DNA of 64,000 nucleotides from Fasciola hepatica (GCA_948099385.1 CANUEZ040000014.1:2914001-2978000); one strand, 5' to 3'; positions 11,440 to 20,889 are shown, counted from the stretch's first letter. Translations and numbers: made by a program. The notes: generated by a model from the letters alone, not told the origin.

Positions 11440-14400
11440 AATACTGTTTTGCTGATTGAATGTTTTGGAAATTTTTCGGTTGTTCTGTTGTGTCTTCCCG
11501 ATCGCAGTTGAAACGGATACGCACGATTCATGTCCAGAGCTCCTGCAGTTGTCCGCGTGTTGTGTTCCATTCATTAGTGTCCACTTGGAATCGGTTAACA
11601 TTTTTGATCCTTCTCACGGTTGTGCCCACCTATTCATTCTCTATTCGGAAACAGACGAATGTTGATGATAGTCCCATTGGAATGCTGTTTCTCTTGGTGG
11701 ACGAGATGTTCAATTTGCAACAGAAAAACAACTTCTCACGAGAGGGCAACTTTGTAATTCTGCGCAAAATATTCCAAGCCTTCTTTGGTCCACGCGTAAA
11801 CAAGATGATTATCGCCAAAGTTAGTTTAAAACTGTCGTGTTTTTTCCTGTTTCATGATCCGTCAGGGTCCTGTCCTTTTGAAGCAGTCATCCTGAGACAC
11901 TTAATATGGCTTTTCCTTATCCATGCATGTGAATCAGGCAGAATAGATGGCTTTCATGTGATTGTATTAGGTTTGGTTTTTTATATATAATTTTATCTGA
12001 GTTCTCTAAATCTTATACAATTTCCGACAGTCGCACTGCTCAGTTAACAAACCTAAGTATACTTCCATCGGAAAAACCAATCACTGCAGTTCACTCCATC
12101 TGGAAATGTATTGCACTGTAGCTCCTTTATTCAGGACCTGTATCCGACGCAAACAGAAGACAAATGCGTACGAACACCTTAGCACTTGAGTAAGCTTAAC
12201 TTTGTTGGGCTTTTACCGTCACGACGAGACTGCGCCTTGACGCGGTGTGATGGCTTGCATGCCTCTATGACCCAAAGACCTACACAGGATGGTTTCCTCA
12301 AGCAGGAGATGCAATCATGCCTGAGTGATCAGTGGGTGGAGGCCAGACAATGTCCAGTCTCCTGGTCCTCCAGGTTGGGGTCAATCGGTAAATTCAGTGG
12401 AGGAGTAATTGATCCAAGCAAATGGGCTTCCACTAAGCCACCCTGCTGCCTTGCGGACAGATTCCCGTTAGAACTAAAGGCTTTGGTTGAGAAACCTAAT
12501 CGTTCTCCTGCTTTGTGGCTGGACACCCTAGCAGTACCCGTCCAACATCTCCCATGAACTGCACGAATACAAAGAATTCCATACGGCATCGGTCGTCGCG
12601 CAGGCTAATCAGGACCGCGCTGCCCATTGCATCGAGCAGGGTGGGTAGTGATAAGTGTGCTACTGCTCAGAGTTCCCTCTCTGTTGTTCAACCTTTGTCT
12701 TCTGTCCCTAACCATCCCTCTTTGCCCCATCTATCCACCCATATTGCTTCCCTGACACTTTCGACACTGCTTAAGCGAAACGCGTATCCAGGATTCGAGC
12801 AGTGTGATTCAACTAGCTGCTCCTGGTATCTCATCGAGGTATATTCTGCGCACCTCAGGAGACGAAGCAGATAGAACTGCGGGTCAACGTGGTGTAGGAA
12901 TAGTCTTGACTGGCAAGCTTAAGGCTGCTCTTTTAGACTGGATCCCGGTTATTAGTTTTTTCTGTGCAGTTAGACTCAGGGGTCAGTTGGCGTTCGAAAG
13001 GATAGCTGTGTTGAGCCCAACTTGTCTGTAATCTCACCATACACTCCAACGGACATGCAGAAGGATGAGTTCAATGATAAACTCGCCACTCTCGTTCGCA
13101 GCAGTCAAGGTTCTGACATTGTAGTGCTAGCTGATGACTTCAATGCCCAAGTTAGCAAACTTAGTACGGCAGAAGCTTGTTTAGGTGGTTGTTATGCTTT
13201 ACCCGCTGAGCTCACAGATAACGGGGATAGACTTCTTCAATTTTGTGCAGACAATCGATTGTTCTTGTCTAGCACCAATTTCCGACTCAGCTTGCGTTGC
13301 ACGGCGACATAGTGCTCTGACTCTGCAGGTGCTTCGAGTCAGATTGATCGTATCGTAGTAACCTACCGGCGGCACAGTTCTGTTCAGAACTGTAGATCTT
13401 ACTGGTCCACGTACGTAGAGTCGGACCATGCCTTAGTTTTAATGCGATTATCTCTCCAGCTCCATGGTCATTGTCGCAAACCCGGTTAGCCGTGCAGCGT
13501 TCGTGTTAACCAAAAGTCCGCACCCGTTATGAGCAGAAGTTGGCACATGAGCTAGGATCCACGAGGAACAGTATTGTAGATTTGTATTGGGCCCATATCC
13601 AGCAGGGGATGCACGTATCAGCAGGTTTTGCCTGTGGTCCTAGATCCGATGTTCATCAAAGACACTGAATTTCTCAAGAGTCGATCAGACCCACTGAACA
13701 AAAACGTCAGCTCTCGAACCGTAAGGGGATGAATAAGATACAAAGACATCTACAGAAGCAAGTTACGAAAAGAATGATCGCAAAGATTGGTGGGTTAGTG
13801 TTGCCGAAGAAATGGAGATAGCAGCTGCTTCAGGTAACAGTGAAAGACTGTTCAAACGTAATCTGGTAGACGGCGAACTCCGGTCAGCGAAACGATGTGC
13901 GATAGAAATGGAGAACCCATTCGTGGCAAACACCAAAGGCTCGGCCGTTGGGCCAAATACTTCAAGGAGCAGTTTGGCTGGCCGTGCGCTGATGTGGTTA
14001 CCCCTGTGTCAACAACTGCAACTTGAGCTCCTATCCTAAGTGGAAGTGTAGTCGAGCATTCGATTAATAAAGCGTGGGAAAGCAGTAGGTCCCGACGAAC
14101 TCTCTCCATTTCTTTTCTTGCTCCGTGACTTCTGAAAGGAGAGCTTATCCCGTCATTATGGAGTGAGTCATTGATTATACGTAATGACTGATGTAATCGT
14201 CGTAGGATTAGCTTCCTTCCGATAGTCACTAAAGTATTAGCCTCGATTTTGCCGCGTCGTCCTACACCGGCTCGCGAGAGAGGAACGCCCGCGAACAGCA
14301 AGCCGGATTCCGCCCAGGTCGAGCATGCATCGACCGGATTTTTACATTTCGTCACGCATACCGTCGACCGACAATAATGGTTTTCCTCGACTTATAAGGC

Positions 14401-17400
14401 GCCTTCGATTCAGTTGACTCGACGGCGCTATTTAATGCTCTCCACCGAAAAGGTATGCCACAGAATTTCGTGAATCTACTGAGGTCCTTGTCCTCACATA
14501 CTTGTGGCGTCGGAATGGTTTACAGTGAACTATTCAGTTCACTCAAAACGAGTGGTGTTTTATAGAGATGTCCAGTTTTTCCATTCTTCGTCGTGGACGA
14601 AAAAATGAAGAATGTCTTGCAAGATCTCCAGGATGTAGGCATCGAACTAGGAAATAGTGAGATGCTGTGACCAAGATTACGCAGACGACCTTTTTTGCTT
14701 GGTCGGATGCGCGGAACATGCTCAGCGTGCACTAGATGGAGTTTCGAGAGCTGTAGCTATATTGGGCACGTGCTCTACACCTCCAAAGTTTAGAGTGATG
14801 TTGCAGGACTCAACGTCAACGGTTCTGAGCTTGATGGTCGATTGGGAGTTGCCAGCAGTTGTCGACCGCTTCACTTACCTCGGAAGCAGCGAGACGACGG
14901 ACGTAAGCACGGTAGTAAAGGTGAACACGTATGTATGAAGCTCGAGCGGCGTACGCTAGACTGAGACACTTGTAGCGCCGACCCAATATTTCACTGAAGT
15001 TGAAAGGTCTTGTGTACTGAAGGATATGGCAGCGAACCGTGAGTAGTGGCGATCGTCCTGTTACTTTCTGTTAAATCAGAATGATTGATCGATGTGTGTT
15101 TGTACAGTTTGACTGTGTATTCCGTGTGTTGGCTGCTAGGGCGTTGTTTCCTTTTCCCACCTGTGTAGGTCCTCTCCCTATCCATCTTGTATATTCATAC
15201 TTTCTAACTCAACGTGCAGGATGGTGAGAAAGGCAGTGATCAGTTGTGCTTGCCAATCTGTTAACGCTGAACGGTGATGATGATGATGATCCTGGGCTTT
15301 TGTTCAATATTTACGGGGCTTGAGAGTTTCCTAAGCCCACTGCGCAGCATCCACCATTGGCTTCGATTCCTAGTCATGCCCTCCAACATTGCTGACGAAC
15401 GAGAAATTTCAGCCTTAGCGCTCCAGTCAGGGCGTCGGTATGCACCAACGGGAGTTAGTGCTGACGTCACCTTCTCTATACTCCTACAATAAGAAGTGGC
15501 CTGACCGATATGTCTTTCATTTTAGCCATATCCAGGAAGCGCAAATATTGCACGAAACGGTAGACAATAAGAAGGCATGCGCAAAATGTCTCCAAGCCAC
15601 CGGAAGTGGTGTAGAGTGATTATTCCTGTCCACACTCAACACACGAGTCCGAACCTCATTGTTGATCACACGGTGTTCCCGCCAGACGCGAGCAATGCTT
15701 CGGATATATCGGTGGTCGTACACAGAAAGTAGCTGAGCCTCAGCGTCTTGAAGCGGCCACTGTAGAGCAAAAGAGTGCGATGTGTGGCATTATAGACCCT
15801 AAAAATTACAAAAATGCACGCGGTGAAATAGTAATGAGAGATTATTTTTATTCATTTTCTCCGCTCATTACGCCTTTTTGTGTTTGTGGTGCTGACACCA
15901 TGACCCTTCTCCCGGCTCATAATATAATGATAATAATAGATAAGCTTAGATAATGTCTAGATTCTGCTGATTCTTCTATCTTCCGTGTTCGTGGTTCATC
16001 TTTAACTACACTTCACGCACCACTATGGACTGATCAACCAGGTTTTCTCTCAACGGGATGCATTTTGCCGAAGTAACCGTTTCACTGACATATGCTATCA
16101 TTTACATTGTATATTCGTTTTTTTCTCTTCTTGAACGTGGAAGCAAAATCATGAGATCTGCCTTTGAACTGCACCCACGCGTGTCTCTTTCCGCGCTGTT
16201 CACGATTATGGTGTTAAATGTAATACGTCGAACACCCAGCGCGACTGTTTCTCTAATAGCACCTGGTCTATCTCTTTGAGTAACAATAGTTCTTTCTGTG
16301 TTCAGAATGGATAGACTTCTGCAGTATGACAAACTCTCGGATACAGTTAGCGATTAGGAGATATTTCAAATTGACAGGCTCGTGTTGTTCCGAAAACTTT
16401 GAAAACTCTAGCCAGTGGGTTTGGTCGAGCATTTCGTGCTGGGTTTCGAGTTATCTACTTACCGTAAGGTTGGGAACATTGATGGGCATGGTCAAATATT
16501 GCTTATTTGCATTAAAACTCTCAGCTCCGCAATACTTTTCTACTTGTAGTTTCCTTAACTTTGTTTATTCGTCTGCATATGTGAACTCCGATTGGATGTT
16601 AGTGTGAGGTGGCAACCGGGACCAGAGCACCGAAGGGTGAGGTTTGTGGTTGAAAAAAGTAAAAAGTAAAATTTCTTTGATGTTTCAAAGTAGTAATAAA
16701 TAAAGTTTGGAATGAAATTAACGTAATTGAACTATTAGTTCGTACTTCAGCGTTTTCGTAAAATAACTGTCATTCAGCCAGACATCTCTTGACACTCCGT
16801 ATTCTGATAACAGTTGCGGTCGGGTTCGTTCAGCTGCCTTCTTTCATATTCCATGTACTACAATGAAGTGCTGGTATGTCTAGGTAACTCCTTCGTATCT
16901 ATCTGCTATTGAAAATAAATCGGAAATATCTGACGAAAGGAACGGTATCCTTTCTTTCTTTATTCACCTTCCTTGCTATTTCATTCCCGTCTCACTTTTG
17001 TGGTGACTGCAGACCATCGTAATTTAGCCGCCTAGGTGATCTCACTTGCCTTTTGAATTTGTCACAGGCAAATGAGTTGACTAGTTCTAACCGACTCGCG
17101 GAATTTGTCGCTTATCTGCGCGATTCAGTCTGGCCACCCACGGATCCGACACAACCCACAACGCAACCGGGTGAACGAGCTCACCAGACAAAAATGCGCA
17201 CGCGAGTATTATGCCGTACCATGCTACTTGGTTCCGTTTCCGGTAAGTGTGTATGTGTGTGTAATCTTCGGTGATAAACATTGGATTCCACCGTGGATTG
17301 CGTCGTTTTCTAGGTTTAAATTCTTGTCTACTTTGTTCGTTTTAGGGTTCTATTAATCAGCCTGATCTGAACTTTGGTGACTGATACTCGAATGCTTATT

Positions 17401-20400
17401 TAGTATAACATAAAATTCATCGTGTAATGTGAACGTTCAAATTATTGAAAACCATAAAAACACTGTACAGCTGTTTCATACATGTTTTGAATCATCAGCA
17501 GTGCACGTCCAACGATCCGCAATTGGGACTCGAACCCAAGGTGAATCATTGTGAGTCGAACACCTTAACCATCAGGCTATCCGAGCTGGCTCTCAACGGT
17601 TTATTGATCAAGGATAAAACAGCTGTACGGTATGGTTCGACGTTCACATTGCATGATAGATCTCATATTGTGTAAGATCAAACCTCCTACTTAGTATATT
17701 TAATAAAAAATGATATGAACCGCCAGTGGTGCTCACCGCTGGGCAGAGTACGGAACACTGATAATACGCTCTATTGTTTACTATGGTGAACAGTCCTTCG
17801 TGGTAGGACGCAAAGTAATTATCACTGGATTGAATCAAAAATTCATTGTCACTGACGACGGTATGATAAGTAATGTCAAAACCGGCTTGAGATGAAGCAA
17901 GGTGCCAACGCAACAACAACAGTTACAAAATAGGGAAAGGGGCGTACTACACAGAAAGACAAACAGTGAGTGCGAGAGAATAAAACTGCCAATTTTTTTA
18001 GGGGCTTTACACCGTACACTTTTTTCATGTTTTTTTCATTTCGTTTGTCGGAGTGACATTTTTGTGGTTACGAAGCACGAGAGTTCAAAAGACAGACCGC
18101 ACAGCATTCGCGCCACTGACTTCCATTCTGAGCCATGTCCCTCAACGTGTCTGACCAACGACTATCCTCGTACATTGGGCACCAACCAGACGCGAACAAT
18201 GCCTCGGAAACATCGGTTATCGAACACAGAAAGGCGCCGAACATCCTCAACGGGAAATGGTCAGGTCTCGCGACCGTAGGGTAAAACACTGCGAACCGCG
18301 ATGACATGCACCCGTCCCTTGAGAGAGAGTCGGACGTTACGATGACGCCACGGGTGTTGCAGATTTGCGAACACTGCTCTAGCTCTCGCTATGCGTGAAT
18401 TGATATTTTCCCCAACCCCAGTTGGTATCAATTTCCTAAGGTACTTAAAGTTGTCGAATAATTAGCAGATCATCACTAAAGGTGAGTGCTAGGACAGGCT
18501 CTTGCCAATCTTTTCGAAAGCACTTTGCGCAAAGTGCATGCTATACTTGGTACCTAATCACCAAGCGGTCCAAAGCGTGTTGAACTGCCTGTGCATTACC
18601 GCTCAGTAAGGCGATATCATCGGCATATTTCAAGCGGAAGACTTTTTTCCTGGGCGGGGTTCAAATCCACCGTTTAGAAGACCAGACGAGACATTCCGTA
18701 GAACATCCTCTATGGCAAAGTTGAAGAGTTGGCAATTCAAGAGGTACATGCTTAGTTAGGGTTTGGATTCGTATAATGTGATTAATCATGCAGTATCAGC
18801 GCTCAACACGCCATTGAAGCACTGTACAGCTGTTTCATCCTTCTTAGGAATCATCAGCGGTACGCATGGTAGCCAAGTTGTGAAGGTTGTTTGAAACGGA
18901 ATGCCTTCGTTGTACTTAGGCCTCTACAGGGAAGTCATTCATCACAGGAGTCGATCATTTGAGGGAAACGGATTATTACAGTTCGAAGCCAGTGACGGAA
19001 GGGTGTCAACAAACTGTTGACAACCAGCCCGGATAGCCTAGTGGTTAGGTGTTCAACGCACAGCGTTTTACCTCGGGTTCGAGTCCCCGTGGGGGCTCGG
19101 TGAATGTGCATTGCTGATGATTCCTGACAGGGATGTAACAGTTGTACAGCGTTTCCGTGGCTTTCAGTGGTGAGTTGAACATAGATATCGCACGATGAAT
19201 CTCACTGTAGAAATTTAGAATGTGTCAGGCTTTTTGTTTTGTTTTCAAATGATCGGACTACGTAATATTTCAAGACGTCAGGGTATATTGCGGTATTTCA
19301 CAGTCAGTTAGGTTCTTGTAATCACGTGCTTTCTTGGTCCACTTAATACTGTCGCTTACACTTCTCTGTTTATCATCCCCATCGCTTCAATCCTTTGGTT
19401 TTCCTGACTTTGTGATTGATGGCAGATATCGGCCAGAACTGCAGTGCTCGGTGCATGAATAATACAAGTTCAAATCGATCTAGTCTCTACTGCTCAGTGT
19501 GAATTGTCCGTGTACTAGTCCGTTGTCACGGTGCGAAGGGTTGACTCGTGTAATATATTGTGCATTCTTCAATTCCCTAATGTTTTCACCAACCAAGCGA
19601 AGACATTTTGTGGCAGTTTTAGTATCAACAGTCTCAGGAGAGTTAGTGGATGCTCGTAGAGGAATCCGCTAGAGAATCATAACTGTGATTCGGTGGTAAT
19701 CCTTTGTGACTTAGTCTCAGCTAAGCTGGAGGACGATGCCACTGCGGTTGCTATCCAAAATATTGGAAGTGGTAAACAGATGGACGGATAGAGTTTCTGT
19801 AAAACACATGACCGGTTTCGCGGTTATTATTATCGAGTGAAATGACTACCAGGTACGCATATCTGATGAGCGGCAATAACCGGAAAATCGTTCGTGTGTT
19901 CCTGTACACTTGTCTGTATGTTACTTTCAACGTTTTACGGTAGTGTTTTTTGCATTAAACCACTAAATAAACCAATATGGTGCTTTAATAAGATGCTCTT
20001 TCTGACAGGTATTCTTCCAAAGGACGTAAACTTTTGTCAATCTGATAAATATGTCATCATGGTCGATCCCAGTTTTTTATGTTCTCGTGTTGTTTCAAGT
20101 TTTCTACCACTTGCTCAAGCTTGATCGACCACACCATATAACCTCTGTTTGTTCCGTTAACCAGAGGATCTGGCTCAGTTCCTGGGTAACGAGACAACTC
20201 GACGCGGAGTGCTTCGCGTGTTTCACTTGCTTCAAGAAGAGCGCTTCAATCGTCGTTTCGTCCATTACTTGCTAGAGGCAATCTTGTGCCAACTGTTCCG
20301 ACCGCACCGAGCTCATTGGGAGTCATTGTTTGAAAAGCAGCTCTGTCCTACAAAAACTGGACGTGTATGTCGCGCACATGTGAATCCTCCACAGGATTGA
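7348..20400 (+). CDS. SNX13: SNX13-like sorting nexin, C-terminal half, multi-exon
   Basis: Five convincing exons and one candidate (listed separately) encode consecutive parts of an RGS-PX type sorting nexin. They give the end of the PX domain (LKLPPKSAFNNL..EFLNRR), the linker with NPLRSVGNAMKSMPDTLADG, and the whole Nexin_C domain through TTRRGVLRVFHLLQ..RFNRRF to a TGA stop at 20398-20400. In animals SNX13 is a membrane-anchored endosomal/ER protein: its PX domain binds phosphoinositides and its RGS domain has been reported to act on G-alpha-s. Adjacent exons are phase-compatible and bounded by GT/AG. The transmembrane, PXA and RGS parts were not seen and probably lie left of the window. 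Introns up to 5.2 kb are filled with RTE LINEs and SINE/hammerhead repeats. SNX14, SNX19 and SNX25 are alternatives, but the NPLR...LPDSLAEG-like linker favours SNX13. The coordinates span exons plus introns. Confidence 0.8.
7900..9240 (-). pseudogene. RTE-like LINE (family A), degenerate
   Basis: Minus-strand blocks run in order from 9090 to 7932: KKGDRSSCENHRG.SLVS, CGNQAGFRPGRG, a damaged catalytic motif YSDE (8550-8561, for YADD), FGMRFRPTKCKMLLQDW, DRSCYLGSCISSEG, LSHLWRPHDIRLS, RPVLLYGSETKPL and FEHRCLRSIAQIWWE. This is the RT and C-terminus of an RTE-type LINE resembling schistosome SR2. Several frameshifts and stops are present. It lies in the intron after the 7348-7452 SNX13-like exon, antisense to that gene. 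It is the same family as the + copy at 34985-36850. Confidence 0.85.
9241..10460. other. Intron sequence, no recognised feature
   Basis: A 127-codon frame on the minus strand (9904-9521) has no recognisable motif. The stretch 10040-10120 keeps a short open plus frame (SDRWAPYHVVLKSNDPCW) but matches no family I know. Treated as intron of the SNX13-like gene. Confidence 0.35.
10461..10527 (+). CDS. SNX13: Candidate SNX13-like exon: PX C-terminal helix
   Basis: A strong pyrimidine-rich acceptor (ttacatttctcacag) precedes 10461. The phase-0 frame reads CEPSRVLLRFLQFEIQNGWF, resembling the last PX helix (SPALAHYVYDFLEN in vertebrates). Donor candidates are gttggt after 10512 or gtaaaa after 10527; both leave phase 1, which would pair with an acceptor at 10780 for the next exon. 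The fit is plausible but the match is short, and about ten residues of the usual PX sequence before it are unaccounted for. Confidence 0.45.
10774..11007 (+). CDS. SNX13: SNX13-like exon: PX to Nexin_C linker
   Basis: The acceptor is cacacag before 10774, with a possible alternative gtgtcag giving a start at 10781. The donor is gtacgtg at 11008. The frame reads AFLNPLRSVGNAMKSMPDTL then ADGFTRILSGGSL, which aligns without gaps to the SNX13 linker FVNPLR...NAVKSLPDSLAEGM. The rest is a serine-rich, poorly conserved linker (SRRSASFDTSHEVLSGLDS). It ends in phase 0, as required by the next exon. Confidence 0.88.
11394..11437. repeat. (TA)n microsatellite
   Basis: About 22 uninterrupted TA units in the intron between two SNX13-like exons. 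Open frames running through it encode alternating Tyr-Ile and are not genes. Confidence 0.95.
11655..11819 (+). CDS. SNX13: SNX13-like exon: start of Nexin_C domain
   Basis: The acceptor is cggaaacag before 11655 and the donor is gttagt at 11820. The 165-nt phase-0 exon encodes DDSPIGMLFLLVDEMFNLQQ, then REGNFVILRKIFQAFFGPRV, then NKMIIAK. This aligns with the first helices of the SNX13 Nexin_C domain (IPLRVMLLLMDEVFDL...LLQQLIRATYGDTINRKIVD). The DE..F motif is preserved. Confidence 0.9.
11820..12559. other. Intron sequence, no recognised feature
   Basis: Open plus frames at 12186-12557 and 12515-12874 lie upstream of the RTE-B endonuclease. They may include its 5' region, but nothing recognisable is encoded before about 12560. 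Confidence 0.3.
12560..15292 (+). pseudogene. RTE-like LINE (family B), near full length, degenerate
   Basis: Plus-strand blocks in order: APE-type endonuclease with RYILRTSGDEA (12840), GVGIVL, ALLDWIPV, SDIVVLADDFNAQV (the GDFN motif altered to DDFN), TDNGDRLLQFC and WSTYVESDHALV (the SDH motif kept, 13410-13430). RT follows with AGFRPGRACIDRIFTF (14300), FLDL.GAFDSVD, ALHRKGMPQNFV, DYADDLFCLVGCAE (YADD intact at 14678-14689), and RFTYLGSSETTD. The 3' end is a short (TGA)n tail at about 15274-15292, typical of RTE elements. Many frameshifts and stops. It sits in the 5.2-kb intron of the SNX13-like gene, in sense orientation. A second copy lies at 40600-42330 (-). Confidence 0.85.
15293..15790 (-). 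pseudogene. RTE-like LINE (family D) 3' fragment
   Basis: Minus strand 15790-15517 encodes LSVYDHRYIRSIARVWREHR and VINNEVRTRVL, the conserved C-terminal block of RTE LINEs. The following sequence down to 15293 (SRSSAMLEGMTRN...QWWMLRSGLRKL) looks like the RTE 3' tail. It abuts the tail of the family-B copy, so the two elements meet tail to tail. Confidence 0.65.
15791..16607. other. Intron sequence, no recognised feature
   Basis: No domain or RNA gene recognised on either strand. Intron of the SNX13-like gene. Confidence 0.35.
16608..16655 (+). repeat. RTE-A 3' tail remnant
   Basis: The sequence resembles the last 50 nt of the family-A LINE at 36785-36835 (shared words: caaccg, accagagcac, gaggt, ggttgaa) with scattered substitutions. 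A very short 5'-truncated copy. Confidence 0.6.
17068..17242 (+). CDS. SNX13: SNX13-like exon: middle of Nexin_C domain
   Basis: The acceptor is tttgtcacag before 17068 and the donor is gtaagt at 17243. The 175-nt exon starts in phase 0 and ends in phase 1. It encodes NELTSSNRLAEFVAYLRDSV then WPP, a proline/threonine-rich stretch, and KMRTRVLCRTMLLGSVS. This aligns residue by residue with SNX13 (MTSPEQVADSVKRFRDAFWP ... IRMRTRVAGKTKLLAIMP). Confidence 0.9.
17400..17600 (-). mobile_element. tRNA-derived SINE with hammerhead motif, copy 1
   Basis: Read on the minus strand, the head is tRNA-like. An A-box region (GGATAGCCTGATGGTTAAGG) lies at 17563-17582 and a perfect pol III B box (GGGTTCGAGTCCC) at 17525-17537. 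It is followed within 20 nt by a hammerhead-ribozyme motif (17461-17504) and then an AT-rich tail containing TTGAACGTTCACAT. The layout of a pol III head plus hammerhead recalls the Sm-alpha retroposons of Schistosoma. It lies in the last SNX13-like intron, antisense to the gene. Confidence 0.8.
17461..17504 (-). ncRNA. Hammerhead ribozyme motif, copy 1
   Basis: Minus-strand order: stem I 5' strand GCACTG (17504-17499), core CTGATGA (17498-17492), a 14-nt stem II region (poorly paired in this copy), core GAAA (17477-17474), and stem III of two pairs closed by an AGCT loop. The cleavage triplet GTA (17468-17466) follows, then stem I 3' strand CAGTGT pairing with GCACTG (five Watson-Crick pairs and one G-T). 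All conserved core bases are present, but stem II looks weakened. Confidence 0.72.
17610..17685 (+). mobile_element. SINE/hammerhead tail fragment, copy 4
   Basis: The sequence matches the distal half of the same SINE: AAGGAT-AAAA-CAGCTGTAC then GACGTTCACATTGCATGAT. The GAAA core has become AAAA and the tRNA-like head is missing. It lies head to head with copy 1, only about 10 nt away. Confidence 0.6.
18060..18760 (-). pseudogene. RTE-like LINE (family C) RT fragment
   Basis: On the minus strand, 18730-18560 reads EDVLRNVSSGLLNGGFEPRP, then FRLKYADDIALLSGNAQAVQ (YADD intact at 18616-18627). After frameshifts come QEPVLALTFSDD and, from 18340 to 18100, RSVL-like and VFDNRCFRGIV-like blocks of the C-terminal domain. 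RTE-type, distinct from families A and B. Heavily broken. Inside the last intron of the SNX13-like gene, antisense to it. Confidence 0.75.
18766..18866 (-). mobile_element. SINE/hammerhead repeat, copy 2 (no tRNA head)
   Basis: It shares the hammerhead region and distal tail with copies 1 and 3 but has no recognisable A or B box upstream of the ribozyme. It may be a headless copy or a separate hammerhead-bearing repeat. Confidence 0.7.
18819..18863 (-). ncRNA. Hammerhead ribozyme motif, copy 2 (best preserved)
   Basis: Minus-strand order: stem I 5' strand GTACCG (18863-18858), core CTGATGA (18857-18851), and stem II TTCCTAAGAAGGAT (18850-18837; four good pairs, loop AAGA, a T-T at the base). 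Then core GAAA (18836-18833), stem III A-T and C-G around an AGCT loop, cleavage triplet GTA (18827-18825), and stem I 3' strand CAGTGC. Stem I has four Watson-Crick pairs, one G-T pair and one C-A mismatch. All core bases match the hammerhead consensus. The minimal stem III resembles those of retroelement hammerheads that act best as dimers. Confidence 0.78.
19022..19215 (+). mobile_element. tRNA-derived SINE with hammerhead motif, copy 3
   Basis: The tRNA-like head 19027-19097 has an A-box region (GGATAGCCTAGTGGTTAGG, 19031-19049) and a perfect B box (GGGTTCGAGTCCC, 19075-19087). The hammerhead-derived segment follows at 19108-19152, then a tail TTGAACATAGATATCGCACGA matching copy 1. The anticodon region does not fold convincingly, so this is a SINE head and not a tRNA gene. 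Confidence 0.8.
19108..19152 (+). ncRNA. Hammerhead motif, copy 3, core mutated
   Basis: CTGATGA at 19114-19120, stem II TTCC/GGGA around a TGACA loop, then GTAA (19135-19138) where GAAA is required, and GTA at 19144-19146. The change at the invariant core adenine predicts loss of cleavage. Stem I is GCATTG against CAGCGT with one mismatch. Confidence 0.7.
20165..20400 (+). CDS. SNX13: SNX13-like terminal exon: end of Nexin_C
   Basis: The acceptor is ccgttaaccag before 20165. Two leading bases complete the split codon from the previous exon (G + AG = Glu). It encodes DLAQFLGNETTRRGVLRVFH, then LLQEERFNRRFVHYLLEAIL, then LFRPH, matching SNX13 (ELKHIIGAETTRKGILRVFE...). The frame ends NPPQD and TGA at 20398-20400. 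The tail after Nexin_C is short. No clear polyadenylation signal was noted just downstream. Confidence 0.92.
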
Positions 20401-20889
20401 TTGACCGACAAGTGATCGGGGATGCAAGCTATGCGTGGCCCATTTTTCTTTGGGCTCCGTTCCTTCGTCTCTTTCATTACGCATGCAAATTCACGCTTCC
20501 CATTAACTGGCATAGTCGTTTTTTCTTTACCATCCAGTTTCCTTATTTCTTCGATACGGACTTTCAGTCTCTCCCTCTACTTTCTTTGCTTTTTTCCTTT
20601 TTTGTATGAGACTGACCACAGCCTGGTTATTCACACCAATCTCCTCTGCCATACGTGCAGCTAAGAACTGTGTATGTTTAGCACATTTTCTGTACATGTT
20701 ATCCTTGTTTCATAGCTTACTTCCCGTCAATGTGATATGTTGTTTAGTGCTGTGAAACCCGAAATCTATAACAGAACAGTTTTGTATGATAATAATATCT
20801 GCTAGTGACAACCGGTACCCACTGTTGGTCTTAGTGTTCACTAAAAATAACTTACTGTTTGATTAAATGAGTCTGCCCGTCAAAGTCGC

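Noticed and set aside
11382..11570. A frame with an Ile-Tyr repeat
   Set aside because: It runs through the (TA)n microsatellite in an intron.
13852..14355. A 167-codon minus-strand frame
   Set aside because: It is the antisense shadow of the RTE-B LINE read on the plus strand (AGFRPGRACID and neighbours).
19022..19097. A functional tRNA gene
   Set aside because: Good A and B boxes, but the acceptor and anticodon stems do not fold properly, and the same head recurs fused to the hammerhead and tail. It is a SINE head.
19865..19895. A further hammerhead-like CTGATGA...GAAAA
   Set aside because: Stem II does not pair in register, stem III has no partner, and no cleavage triplet with stem I follows. 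Not a hammerhead.
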